From assembly GCA_905250125.1 (NCBI GenBank), contig CAJNOL010001326.1, positions 1 to 64,000 of the forward strand: DNA of 64,000 nucleotides, in the 5' to 3' direction. The notes under the pieces are model-generated. The model worked only from the letters and a program-made list of their open reading frames with translations. It had not been told where the DNA came from and ran no database searches. This document shows positions 13,001 through 23,331 of this stretch, in pieces (within the stretch, counting starts at the first letter, position 1; every line of letters starts with the position of its first letter). Source of the DNA: Rotaria sordida. Lineage: Eukaryota; Rotifera; Eurotatoria; Philodinida; Philodinidae. Position numbers and translations under genes: made by a program.

Positions 13001-16000
13001 TCCGATTGTTGTAAATTAGGTCAATACACAAGTATCAAATGATAATATTTATTTTTCTTTTTTTGTGATCAGATACTTTGTCTTACGGAAAAAATATTGC
13101 AACATTTTATAGCATAATATATCTGTGTATGACTTATTCAACGAAATTTTCCTTGAAACTTTATTAGATTACGTAGGCAACAGAAAAGTTTTCATACATT
13201 GATCTAGAAGTTTTATTTTATTGAGAGACAGTTTAGAAGACTTTGAAACAGCAGATTCTTCCATTTGTGATAGCAGAAAACCGTTGCAGATTTCATAAAT
13301 ATGTCAATAGTTTTTCAATTCAGTATTCAATTATTTTTCTTCATATTCAATCATTATTTTCTACATAATTAGTCAGTGACATACAGATATATTGCACTAC
13401 ACAATGTTGCAACGAAATGTCCACAGGACACGATTCATCTCTTCAAAGTTCATATTTTGGACCTATAGAAAGAATTCCTAAAAGAGTTGGACGTATATGT
13501 CTTCTTGATAGAATTATGAGAGTTCTATTGGTTTTTGATCATTGAATATCTTAAGAAGAAAATAACTGTTTTCACTAAAACTTTTAAGATATTCTTCGAA
13601 GCACGAAGCAAAATTTTAGGTTGAAAGCATTTTGTTCAATTATCTTAATAATATTCTATCTCTACCGAGAAGGCCTATCAATCTGTCTCCGTTTGGGATT
13701 CTTCTAGTCTTTGAAGTCTTTCTAAATATTCAAAAGATAAGCTCAAAACTGATTGAATGTGGTTCCATTGTCAGATTTTAAAATCAATTTATAGAATTTC
13801 AATTGAGAAAAACTTAAGATTATTACATAGTTCCATGTAATAGTTACAAATAAAATAGGATAGTAACATTGTTTCGAAAAATTTTCTATCTAAACATATT
13901 TACATACAACTTCTATTTATTAATTAGGTATTGCTCGATGTGCTGCTCCACCTCAAATGACAAATAAACTTCTTCTTACATCTCCGGTATCATTCTTTCA
14001 ATGTTACAGTACGTATGTTTTTTTTTCTCCTCTTTCAAAAAAAAAATTATTTCATTTATTAGATAAAACTGAATCAAATAATTATCAACAAAAATGTAAT
14101 CCTTGTTTAAATCGTACTAATCTTTGTTCTAATCATGGTACATGTCGTTTATTATCGATTGGAAAATCTATTTGTGATTGTTTACCATCATATCATGGTA
14201 AATATTGTGAAAAAATTAATGATGCTTGTTTTTTTAAACCATGTCAACAACAAGGAACATGTCATATACTTACGAATGGTCGTTTTCAATGTCATTGTTC
14301 ATCAGGTTTTACAGGTTCTCAATGTGAAATAAATATAAATGATTGTATTTCAAATCATTGTCAAAATAATGCAACATGTATTGATGAAATTAATGATTAT
14401 TCATGTTCATGTTCACCGTTATTTACTGGTAAATAAAATAATTTTATAAAACTCGTATATGTTTTTCGAACCTGAGTTCCATCGCAAATAGATGTAGATA
14501 TTAAAAATTTTCGGACTCGGACTCAGGCCGAATCTCAGTGAGTCCGGATCGGTCCCAATGGACTCTATAGATTAGAATAACGAAAAGAAAAAACACATTG
14601 TTTAAAAGTAGAATTAATGATTTGTCACAGTGGACGTACGGAGTTAATCAGTCCAACAAGAAAAATATTTGAAGAACGAAAGAATTATATAGATTGACGA
14701 GCACATCTGCATTTAATTGGAAATAGTGAACATTATCAACGAAATTATTCGCGTTCTTGATTTCTCTATATGTACACATTTTGAATCCAGTGAGCTTCTA
14801 TTACGGAGGGTTTAATCTGTTCGAGATTTTTTATGTGACGTATTTTGTATTTGTATAATAAGGCTAAAGAATATATGTGAGTTTCACATTTTAACTTCCA
14901 AAGGGACTGTGCTAACAAACTTTGTATAGAAAAATCTTCAATTGAATTTTATTTATAGGAAAATATTGTGAAATAAAATTTCAACATAAATCATCTGTAT
15001 TTAAAACTAATCAAAATAAAATTTTATCAAAACAATGTACATCTGAAATTTGCTCAAATAATGGTGTTTGTTATGAAGATTCATTAAATATTATTCGATG
15101 TCATTGTTTTTCGGGTTTTATTGGTGATAATTGTATGATATTAAAAAGTATACATTCAAATACAAATAATTCTTATATAAAATTATCTAAACCAAATATA
15201 TATCCATATTTAAATATTACAATTATTTTTAGTACAATGCAAAATAATGGTATACTTATTTATTTTGGATATATAGGACATATTGTTGTAGAATTATTTA
15301 TGGGACGAATACGTGTTAGTTATGATATTGGAAATTCACCTGGTTCAGTTATATTTAGTTATGATACAGTAAATGATGGTGAGAAGAAAAATAAAAATAA
15401 AAACTATGTAATAAAAAAAAAGAATTTATTTTTAGGACAAATTCATGAATTACAATTGATTAGTATTGGTCAAAATTTAACTTTAATTATTGATAGAGAT
15501 TATAAAAGATTCATTAATAATCATGGTATTCGTGTTTATATGAATACAAGTGAAATACATGCATTGTATATTAGTGGTTTACCAAATGAATTAACTGGTA
15601 GAGCTCTTCAATTATGGCATATTCGTGAAGCAATATCATTTCAAGGTATAATATAGATTAATAAAGTTTTTTGAAAAACCTTTCTTAAATACGAATGTGA
15701 TCAATGAAAGAAAGAAAGAAAGAATACTCCACCTTTCAGCTACCATGCGGTATAAGGTGATATCCAAAAGCAATTTTTATTAGTTCAATATTTTTCCTAC
15801 AATTATCATAAGCTGTAGCTCTGAACAGAAGGTCGGCCTGAATCAGAGCTCTTCATATGGGCTGACTAACCACTTACTAGTGACCTTGTAGTCAATGTGA
15901 TTCGAGAGAAACAATTCCTAGTGACTTGCCCAAGGTCACTCTATGACTGATGGTACCAAGATTTGAATGCAGCACATTGTGGATATATGTCAGACAACGA

Positions 16001-17739
16001 AATCATTCATACATGGTGATGTTCATCAATGAGTCACAAATTTTTGAGGAAAAGTTATAGAAATTCCACAAAAATCTTCGATTTCCATATCATTTTGATC
16101 GTAGTCTTAGTCGTGGTAGTAAGTGACATGGTCATGGTCATATACATAACCAGTTTTCAGACCTCTTTACATTCGAAAATACTTATATGTAAACGATTGA
16201 TACACGTGATTTATTCGTAGATGATACGTCATAGAATTCTGAGCGATTGCTGTTTTGAAAATGTTGATCAAAACCAATTTAACTTAAAAGTTTCGAAAAA
16301 ATTCATAATCAACGACAAAAAATCGTAATAAGTGTTCAGACCTCCAGATACCATAAGCGATAGAGCCTCGAGATTCAAATCTACCTTAGATTCAGGTATC
16401 CTAGATTAGAGAAAGCTCAAATACTTGTTTCTCATTCCATAAGATTGATAAATTTATACATTAAACAAATTTAGAAAACATGCTTGAGGAAACATTGAAT
16501 TTTTTTATGAATAAATGTTAGGCCGTACATCTCCAAAAAAACTACAAACTGTTGAAAGTTTTCTTTGCGGTCAGAAGCTAAGCTTACATGTCTAAGAAAC
16601 ATTGTCGACCTTTTTTTTTTTTGTAAATATTGCTATTTCATTAATATTCTGTTATTCAGTAAAACAGATCGAAAACTCTTCTTTCAAGAGTCCAAACTAG
16701 ATAAAACACAAATGCTGCAAAATAAAGAATACTATTTTATCTGAATGGTATAAATAGATTCACCCTTGTCATTATTCTTAACTTTTTGAAGGAATCTTAT
16801 AAAGATTGTTGAACCTATCCTAAATTCAAAATGTCCCACCGCCTATACTAGATATGTCTGATCTTTACTCTCCTTCTCTCTTTTCTTGGATGTTCTTTAT
16901 GCATAGGTTCTAAAAGAATTCTTTCAATGCTCAGAAGGGAGTCTCATTAAGTAATAAATCGTATTTGACATGAGTCTTATCTCATTAGATAGCAGAACGT
17001 CTAAAACGAATTTGTACTCAAATGTTTTTTCAGACTTTCTACTACCAATTAAGATAAAACCCATCACTATAGTAATTTATCACTTGGCGACTTTTATTGA
17101 ATAGTGTTCCATTGTCAATAGATTGAAAATGATACAACATAGTATGTTTTCTTTTTTGTTGTTGTTGTTTAAGGTTGTATTCATACACTTTATATAAATA
17201 ATGAACTAATCAATTTTGCTAATGTTGATTATCGTCATAAAATCTTACCCGGTTGTGAAATCAATGAACAAAATCCATCATCATGTACTAAAACAACTTG
17301 TCAACATGGTCAATGTCAACTTGATGGTTCAACTTATAAATGTAAATGTTTTAATGGATTTACTGGACAAACATGTAACGAATGTAATCTATTGATTTTT
17401 TTTTCTCTCTATATTAGAAAACGAATATATTTTATTTATTTATTTATTTTAGCAATAATATCATCAATATCATCATCATTGATAGATTCATGTAATTTGA
17501 ATATTCAAACAGGATATTATATTGATCCATTAACTAAATGTCGAAGTACTCGACGTTTACGTATGACAAAATGTTTTGGTAGATGTCCATCTGTATTTAA
17601 TAATGAAACATTATCATCATGTTGTAAACCAATCGAAGTTAAACGTCGATATTTTCGTATGACATGTACGAGTGGTTCTACTTATAGACAATCATTAGAA
17701 TTTTTTAAAGAATGTACATGTTTGAATAGTGTTTGTTAA
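4042..17739 (+). CDS. slit: Slit axon-guidance ligand, complete, 31 exons
   Basis: Secreted ligand of Robo receptors (family knowledge). Exons: 4042-4208, 5263-5334, 5682-5753, 6168-6239, 6313-6384, 6442-6513, 6576-6647, 6715-6884, 6944-7079, 7139-7210, 7262-7333, 7398-7469, 7683-7757, 7860-8003, 8063-8226, 8292-8439, 10886-10960, 11012-11083, 11148-11363, 11416-11496, 11565-11598, 11655-11691, 11746-12103, 12184-12255, 12309-12391, 13928-14008, 14063-14428, 14959-15378, 15436-15645, 17174-17383, 17453-17739. They sum to 4254 nt, exactly 1418 codons, and all use GT-AG. Domain order: signal peptide; four leucine-rich blocks, each with Cys-rich N and C caps; four EGF-like domains; laminin G; one EGF; C-terminal cystine knot. 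Diagnostic matches include EPGIARCA and ADKLLL-like TNKLLLTSP after block four, [12 protein letters not shown] in laminin G, and the CTCK ending in CTCLNSVC. Most LRR exons are 72 bp with phase-2 introns, one repeat per exon. There are five EGFs, fewer than fly or vertebrate Slits. Two short introns (15379-15435 and 17384-17452) are in frame and stop-free, so these junctions are slightly less certain. Confidence 0.95.
4209..6167 (+). other. Slit introns 1-3
   Basis: Introns of about 1.05 kb, 0.35 kb and 0.41 kb separate the first LRR exons (5263-5334, 5682-5753). They are AT-rich, with a (TC)n run near 4549-4563. No nested gene was seen. Vertebrate slit introns host miR-218; a search by eye for its mature sequence on either strand found nothing. 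Confidence 0.6.
8486..8551. mobile_element. Tiny TA-flanked GC-rich palindrome (micro-MITE)
   Basis: A 66-bp GC-rich block in AT-rich intron. Its ends form an imperfect inverted repeat: TAGGGAACTGCGGGTCC at the left and GGACCCGCAGCTCTCTA at the right, with an inner GGACCCGG/CCGGGTCC palindrome. A second copy lies at 38656-38719. Length, TIRs and TA ends fit a very short non-autonomous Tc1/mariner-type element; the family assignment is inference. Confidence 0.5.
10448..10476 (+). repeat. Homopolymer run of 29 C
   Basis: An uninterrupted C tract in slit intron 16. It follows a T/C-rich stretch and precedes CAT-rich simple sequence. The minus strand is a run of 29 G. Its exact length may be unreliable in an assembly. 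Confidence 0.9.
12392..13927 (+). other. Slit intron 25, 1.5 kb
   Basis: This intron splits the fourth LRR C-cap, before the EPGIARC segment. Near 12580-12610 it contains a fragment with TCGGATCCAACC and GACTCGACCGGCT, resembling the ends of the MITE at 19169-19384. No coding region was seen in the rest. Confidence 0.5.
14490..14577 (-). mobile_element. Fragment of TCGGACTC-type MITE in slit intron 27
   Basis: GC-rich sequence with TTTTCGGACTCGG at one end and TCCCAATGGACTCTA at the other. The latter matches the reverse complement of the start of the element at 19169-19384. It lies in the 530-bp intron between the EGF exons and appears to be a partial or shortened copy. Confidence 0.45.
15829..15990. 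repeat. Possible SINE-like fragment
   Basis: Contains GACTTGCCCAAGGTCACT followed about 30 bp later by CCAAGATTTGAATGCAG. This arrangement is seen in the conserved central part of several animal tRNA-derived SINEs and LINE tails. No A/B boxes or tail could be defined, so this is a resemblance only. Confidence 0.25.
16540..16760 (+). repeat. Partial copy of dispersed repeat R1
   Basis: Shares CATGTCTAAGAAACATT-like sequence and a stretch around AAAACAGATCGAAAACTCTTC with 41.6-41.75 kb, in the same orientation. It is partial and diverged relative to the copies at 18330-18760 and 41430-41885. Confidence 0.45.
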
Positions 17740-18329
17740 TTCGAAAATTTCTATGAATTGTAACCCATATTGATTGTATATACACATAGTATTGGTCGAA
17801 AATATAAGACTAATGTTTTTTTTTCTACTATGTCAAGCATTTAAATTCAAATTCAAATAATGGTTTGAATAATAAATGAATTTTTTAGATGAACGATGAG
17901 AGGAAAGTGGTTTCTTTTTAACTCGTTGTTAACTATTCTTAATTTTGTTTTGAATTTATTGTATTTCTATTTGGATATTTTTGTAAATCAAGAGTATTCA
18001 TTTTACATTTTGTCTTGATGAGAATAAATTATAAACTAAAAGAATCCTAATCATTATTGTTGTTGTTTTTCTATGAAAATCTTCAAAGATTTTCTTTAAA
18101 TTTCAGAACTAAAACAACTAGGAATCGTCTGAAAGACTTCAAAAAGTGATGAAACTTCCAGTTTGTAATAGAATTATGGGTATTTTTATTTGTGTACAAA
18201 CATTGCTCGTGGCTGTTTATCAGTTCTTTATCTTCTACAAGGCATCATTATCGAATAGCTGTCCTTCTATCATAGGCGGCAGAACGTTTTGATTCAAAGA
18301 TAGGCTCAAAATTTTTTATAAGGTCCGTT
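17740..18329. other. 3' flank of slit, no gene
   Basis: An AATAAA at about 17870 may be the slit polyadenylation signal. No other gene signal was seen. Confidence 0.5.
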
Positions 18330-18760
18330 TTTGAATGCCATTTAGATGAAATACAGTTAATGTCTCTTCCATTGAACTCACATTTTGCAACGTATAACAG
18401 TGGTAGAAATCAGAAAAAAATTCACAATTTGCGTAAAAAGACATACACTTGAAGAAACATGTGAACATTTATGTTCATCAAAATGCAACCTTCGAAAGAA
18501 GAACTTCTAATCTGCTTTGTCGAAAAAAAGTTTGATGACGAAGCAGAAATATTCCATTGTGAGTTTCTTCACTGTTGAAAATATTCAATACACATGTAAT
18601 CTTAGTCGCTGAAAATGCAGAAAAATTTCAACAGATTCTAATTAATCCGGCTCAGACTTTTCTTACAGTTCATCATCACTTGTAATGAAGGATTCTCACT
18701 ATAAATCATTGAGAATATATAATCCAATACTTATTTGTACAAAACTCACTGTTTCATGAA
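18330..18760 (+). repeat. Dispersed repeat R1, copy 1
   Basis: About 430 bp that matches the reverse complement of 41430-41885 along its length. Shared landmarks include TTAGATGAAAT, TAACAGTGGT, TCGAAAGAAGA, TCTTAGTCGCT and TTGTAATGAAG. It ends just before duplicated module A. No open frame is conserved between copies, so it is non-coding repeat of unknown class. Confidence 0.65.
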
Positions 18761-18844
18761 GAACGTTACTCACAGCTATAAAATACGATCGTCAAGTCAC
18801 TAAAAAAAAAGTATTCAATTCTGAGATATTTAATTACTATCAAG

Positions 18845-19475
18845 ATGCAATCGATCATCATTCTTTCTTGTGTAAGTGTACTCAACATCAGCACTCTTCA
18901 ACATTATTCTTTTTTTGTCTTAAGGTGGCTCTTGGTGTGACTGTTCTATCAGTTCATATGCATTCGCATGGCGAAAATTATGATCAAAGACCACCGTTCG
19001 GCAATAGTACATTTCATCTTAATTGAATTTTTCTACCATCTATGAATGAATGTTCATAAACATAATAGTTTGTCATCACATCATGGCAATAAAACTCAAG
19101 GAAATATAGTATTTATATCAGAAAATTTCTCTTCCTATCCACTACATGAACATGAAAGTAATGGTGGTTAGAGTCCGTTGGATCGAAAACTTTCGGACCC
19201 AAACTCGGTCGAACTGCACTTTGACATTCTCAATAGAACTCTCAAATCGAAATTGGATAGGCCTTCTGAAGAAACGAGATACTTTTTTTTCCGATTTTTT
19301 TATATTCAGTGTCTAGCGCATCCTACATATTCCTCAGACTACTAAAGCCTATCATGTATAAAATCTTCGGACTCGACAGGCTCTAATGGTGATCCTTGAC
19401 CAGGTATATTTTTGTTTGACAATTCCAATATTACATCTATTAATAATGTTTTTTCTTTTAATAGGAGGATCTAGT
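18845..19475 (+). pseudogene. H gene, copy A, split by a MITE
   Basis: Exon 1 (18845-18871) encodes MQSIIILSC; exon 2 starts at 18925 and continues with a hydrophobic segment, VALGVTVLSV, then a His-rich stretch. Together they look like a secreted-protein leader. A conserved downstream block follows (HGNKTQGN, then FISENFSS). The frame then stops and a 216-bp MITE interrupts it; the tail resumes after 19394 with the conserved NI-TSINN region. The product is unrecognised. Copies B and C carry the same block. It converges on the Ly6-like remnant at 19857-20112. It is judged non-functional as written. Confidence 0.6.
19169..19384. mobile_element. 216-bp MITE with 9-bp target duplication
   Basis: Inserted in H copy A. 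It is flanked by AATGGTGGT (19160-19168) and AATGGTGAT (19385-19393), a 9-bp near-perfect duplication. The ends form an imperfect inverted repeat: AGAGTCCGTTGGATCGAAAA against AGAGCCTGTCGAGTCCGAAG read from the right. The related unfilled sites are seen in H copies B and C. A target duplication of 8-9 bp suggests hAT or Mutator-like ancestry. Related fragments lie at 14490-14577 and near 12585. Confidence 0.7.
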
Positions 19476-19856
19476 AATCACTCATGATTATAGATTTTTT
19501 GGACTCAACTACATTTCTTGTCTAAAAAATTTTTACTAACTTATTTTTTTCTGTTGCATGTTCTTATAACTTTATAAATACAGATGTGTTTTTTGGTAAA
19601 TTCCATCATCATAAAATGTAAATTCTATTTGATAAATCAAATAGTTTATGTTAAATATATATCTGAAGTAGTCTATTAAAAGAATCATCTTTTTTTCTCG
19701 TTCTGCCGGTTATGATGTGTAATAGCAATACTTATCAAAAATAGTGAGAGAAATTCAAACTATATATGATTATATGAATTTTTTATTTAATATAAAATGA
19801 ATTAAATAAATGAAATTATATTATAATGAAATATTATTTTGTTCTACGTCTTTTCA

Positions 19857-20112
19857 TCAATGCTTACCATTAAAGGCAAGTAAATCAATAAATTTATATA
19901 GAACTCGACGATGAGTTTGAAACCATGAACATTTGTCATTATCAGATCGATTGTATCGATTAGTTGAGCAACATGTTACATAAAAAAACAATCATTACTT
20001 CGAATTTGCAATGCTTCACAATAGCTTTTAGAAATCACTATATCTGCCCATTTTATAATTCCTGTTGATTGTTCCTCTTGATTAGAATATGGACGTACTT
20101 GTGAAGGAGAGT
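19857..20112 (-). pseudogene. Decayed Ly6-like gene, module A
   Basis: The 3' half of a Ly6-like coding region, homologous to 28663-29073 and 32457-32846. The segment around STGIIKWAD and the tail CCSTNR...DNDKCSW with a basic end are recognisable. The signal-peptide half is absent and the frame is not continuous. It lies convergent to H copy A, as in the other modules, and looks like an old broken copy. Confidence 0.75.
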
Positions 20113-20668
20113 CAGTTTTAGGCAAACTCAAGTTCACCCACACCCATATACGTCTCGAGATCTTTCTATTGCATCTACTTTTGTGAAACCTATATAATCA
20201 TCTATATGATTCGTCCTCTCTTGTCGTCTCGCTACTTTTTCACAAAGTTCTCGATCTTTGTCGGTTTGTATTTGATTTTAACAGTATTTCTCGTAGGAGT
20301 TTCGCCTTTTTTGAGGTCATTGGCCATTGATGGATATCATTTTCTCTTATAGCCTAAGTTAACATGATCACGAATATAATATTTTCTCATGAAACAACTT
20401 CCCGGTGGTCACAATAGAAAATGCAGAAGTTCAAGAAAAGAATCATTTTGGACAGTAACGTCTTCATTGCAGACGACGCGGTTGTTGTTCAAAAAAACCT
20501 TTTTTTAATGAAAAAAAACAATAGTTTCCATTCTTGTTAACCAGTTGCGGACTTCACCCATAGCCCACCATGTCTTTATTTTGTCAATCATAAAATAGTA
20601 GAAAAAAACTACACATAAAACGAAAGAGAAATAAAGCATGCAATACACACGCAAATTCATATTGTCAT
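20113..20668. other. Spacer between module A and DGK
   Basis: Homology to modules B and C ends near 20112. No gene was seen. This is the 3' flank of the kinase gene. Confidence 0.5.
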
Positions 20669-23331
20669 CTATTTGTTCTCATTTTTTAACACAAGTACTT
20701 GGCCAGCATGACTAATATTGATAGCTACCGAAGCCGGCAGATAGAACGGTTCACCATCCATTTGTGCTGTCATTGGACAGCAAAGTTCGATCCGCAATCG
20801 ATTACATTGAGCGATTCGACGGCCACTAAATCCAACATGGATTGCAGCCATACGTTTAGTACTCAATCCAACAACTTCGATTTTTCGATCACCAAAATCT
20901 TGTCGTTCAAAATGGCCGGTTGAGGCTGTTGTCGTCGTCAATGAACTCGCTGTTTGTTCTGTAGCACAATCGTTCAAAGTGGTTGATTCAAAGGTTTCTT
21001 GGTCCGACGATTGATTGGTATTGTCGATTGTTGAACTTTTTGATGAAGATTTTCCCCACGGAGTCGTACCAGATGCATAGCCTGGAATGTTGAGTACGAC
21101 CAGGGAATGACAATTACGTATGATATGAGTCAGATTTTGGCCGTCGCATATCAAACGAATATAAGAGCCCAGATTCCACATATTTGCCAGAACAAAATCA
21201 TTCAAATATTTGCCACTTTCGTTCAAATACATGAGCTTATTTTTTAATGGTGACGAAAATTTCGATGGATCACGTGTGCGTTGATCATGAAAATTGAGAG
21301 TAACGGCTGCGTCTAACCCGAAACTCATATAATTGATAAATCGTGTATTCGGTAAATTGTGATAGTTCTCATAGGAGGCTCGATTGCTTTCGCGAACGAA
21401 TTTTGGATGTCTGATTAACGGTTCAAATATTCCACCAATTTCAAAGCCACTCTCGCGATGTTGTTGTGTCGATGATGTCAAATTTGTCACATCGACTTGT
21501 TCAAGCTGAACTTGCCAACGATCGAGTGCAACCACTTTAGCTTGAGGAGTTTGTAGGAGTGTATAAGAAAGACGTTTCGGATCGTATTGTTCGCCCCAAG
21601 CCAATACACGTGAAAGATCGTTGCCTGTTCCTAAAGGGCAAATACTCACCGGTGGATTATTTCTGAATGGATATGCCTCGGCTAGACGACCAAGAACCCA
21701 ACCGACCGTCCCATCACCACCAAACACGCAAATACGAATATTTGGTAGCGTAGAATAGATGTCAAGAGCTTGGGTGATGGTAGCATTGTTTTCTAGAAGA
21801 AATACTTGACGTGGATTGAGCTTTTGTAACAGTTCTCGATAGATTTTCTCGCCCATTTGACCACCAGAACGTTTGTTTATAAAGACAAGAACGGGTGTAT
21901 ACGGAAAAGAGTTCGATTTGGCATTGCTATGAGCTAAATGCGAAGGCAGTAGAACTCTGAAGCCAGTTGGATATTCGGTGGAACGACTGAGCCATTGCGA
22001 TCGAACAATAATATTTCTATCAATGAAAATCAAAATATCGATCTCGACTAGCAATTAGAGTTAGATCAAAGTATTTCAGAAAACTCCTCAATGAACTGAA
22101 AAAGTGACATGAGTTTTCTTCCGAATATGACTCGGACTTCTTACATTTGTAAGCAATTTTCGAGATTTTTTACCTTGGTAATCATTTCGAACTTTAAAGA
22201 AAATCATCAACGAACAGGGGTGTAGAAAACTGTCAAGATGGTGATGAACCTAGCAAGAAGTGTTATCAAAAATCCTTATGAACATCGATACCATGCAAAG
22301 TTCTTTCTTATTCTATGTGCATAATCATCGTCATAAACTTACCGAAATATTCCATAGTCACATTTGATCTTGTCATCTTGAGTAGCAAGATTTTCCCAGC
22401 ACGAATGATGATAACCTTTGGAGCACCATAAACAAACAAGACCATGAGAAGTTCTGGACATCTTTGGACTGGAGTTTCCTGGTGTAGAACTCATAATCGA
22501 TGTGATTTGATCGATAATATCTAAAGGTGATATCATCGATGGTCGACCAGTTTCGCTGCCAAAAAGGGTCGTAGCTATTGATGTTCGTTGACAATGCATG
22601 CACGGTTTCGGAAGTACGGGCACATGAGACCAAAAGTGTTCATCATATTTCGATGGATTATCATCATCATCATCGAGAAGCGAGTTTCTCAGCATTGTGT
22701 TATCGACAAACGATGGGCGACACGGTGGAATAGTATCGGCTTTGGTCGCCTGTGAATCTGTCAAATGGTGCTCATGTACGACCAAAGTACATGATGCACA
22801 TTGTAGAAGTGTTGATTGACGTGTCGGCTTCAGTTTTGTACAAGAGACATAGGCACACGGCTGAGCCGTTCGGGAATCATTGGATGTAAAAGGAAACCAA
22901 CAGTGAGATGTGGGGCAAGCACGATCACTCCAATCGACTCCGTATGAAATAGAAATCTTGCAGTCGGATTCGGACGATGATGCTAATGATCTTGACAGAA
23001 TCGGCTCGGAGGCACTAAAGAACAAAAAAAGCATCCTGTCGTAATACTCAAGCGATTTACATGACAAATACCTTGTCTGATCTGAGACGATGAATGACTG
23101 AGACCCGATTGGTTGCTCGTTTTGTTTGGGCGAGTATGAATCAAAATGAGACGATGATTGAGCAGCTGCTATATAATTATTGGGCGATGATAATGAGTAT
23201 AACTGTTCATCATCATGATCATCTGTATCGTCGCTCAGTTGACTGTTGTCATCAAAACTTGAATGATTTATTAGATTGTCATTGGTGGCAAGAGTTGATG
23301 TAGTTGACGCAGCAGATGGCAATGTTGTCAT
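20669..23331 (-). CDS. Diacylglycerol kinase, zeta/iota-like, short form
   Basis: Exons 23072-23331, 22343-23014 and 20669-22016; 759 residues. It phosphorylates diacylglycerol to phosphatidic acid and so ends DAG signalling (family knowledge). After an acidic, low-complexity N terminus come two Cys/His-rich C1 domains, at about residues 123-190 and 213-305. The second starts HFWSHVP and ends CLWCSKGYHHSCW, the spacing of type IV DGKs. The catalytic half begins near PVLVFINKRSGGQMG and has GGDGTVGWVLG, the ATP-binding signature, then PLGTGNDLSR. The accessory half contains SFGLDAAVTLNFH and GYASGTTPWGK. The protein stops soon after MDGEPFYLPAS, so the C-terminal ankyrin repeats and PDZ-binding tail of vertebrate zeta/iota are absent. 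The 57-bp intron 23015-23071 is in frame and stop-free, so it could be retained. Codons are much less AT-biased than in neighbouring genes. Confidence 0.92.

Larger units (their letters stand above)
15646..17173 (+). other. Slit intron 29, 1.5 kb, with dispersed repeats
   Basis: This intron interrupts the laminin G domain. It holds a possible SINE-like fragment (15829-15990) and sequence near 16375-16760 that resembles 41.3-41.8 kb. No nested gene was recognised. Confidence 0.6.

Noticed and set aside
4209-17173. Possible miR-218 homologue in slit introns
   Set aside because: The mature sequence was not found on reading the introns; vertebrate position alone is no evidence.
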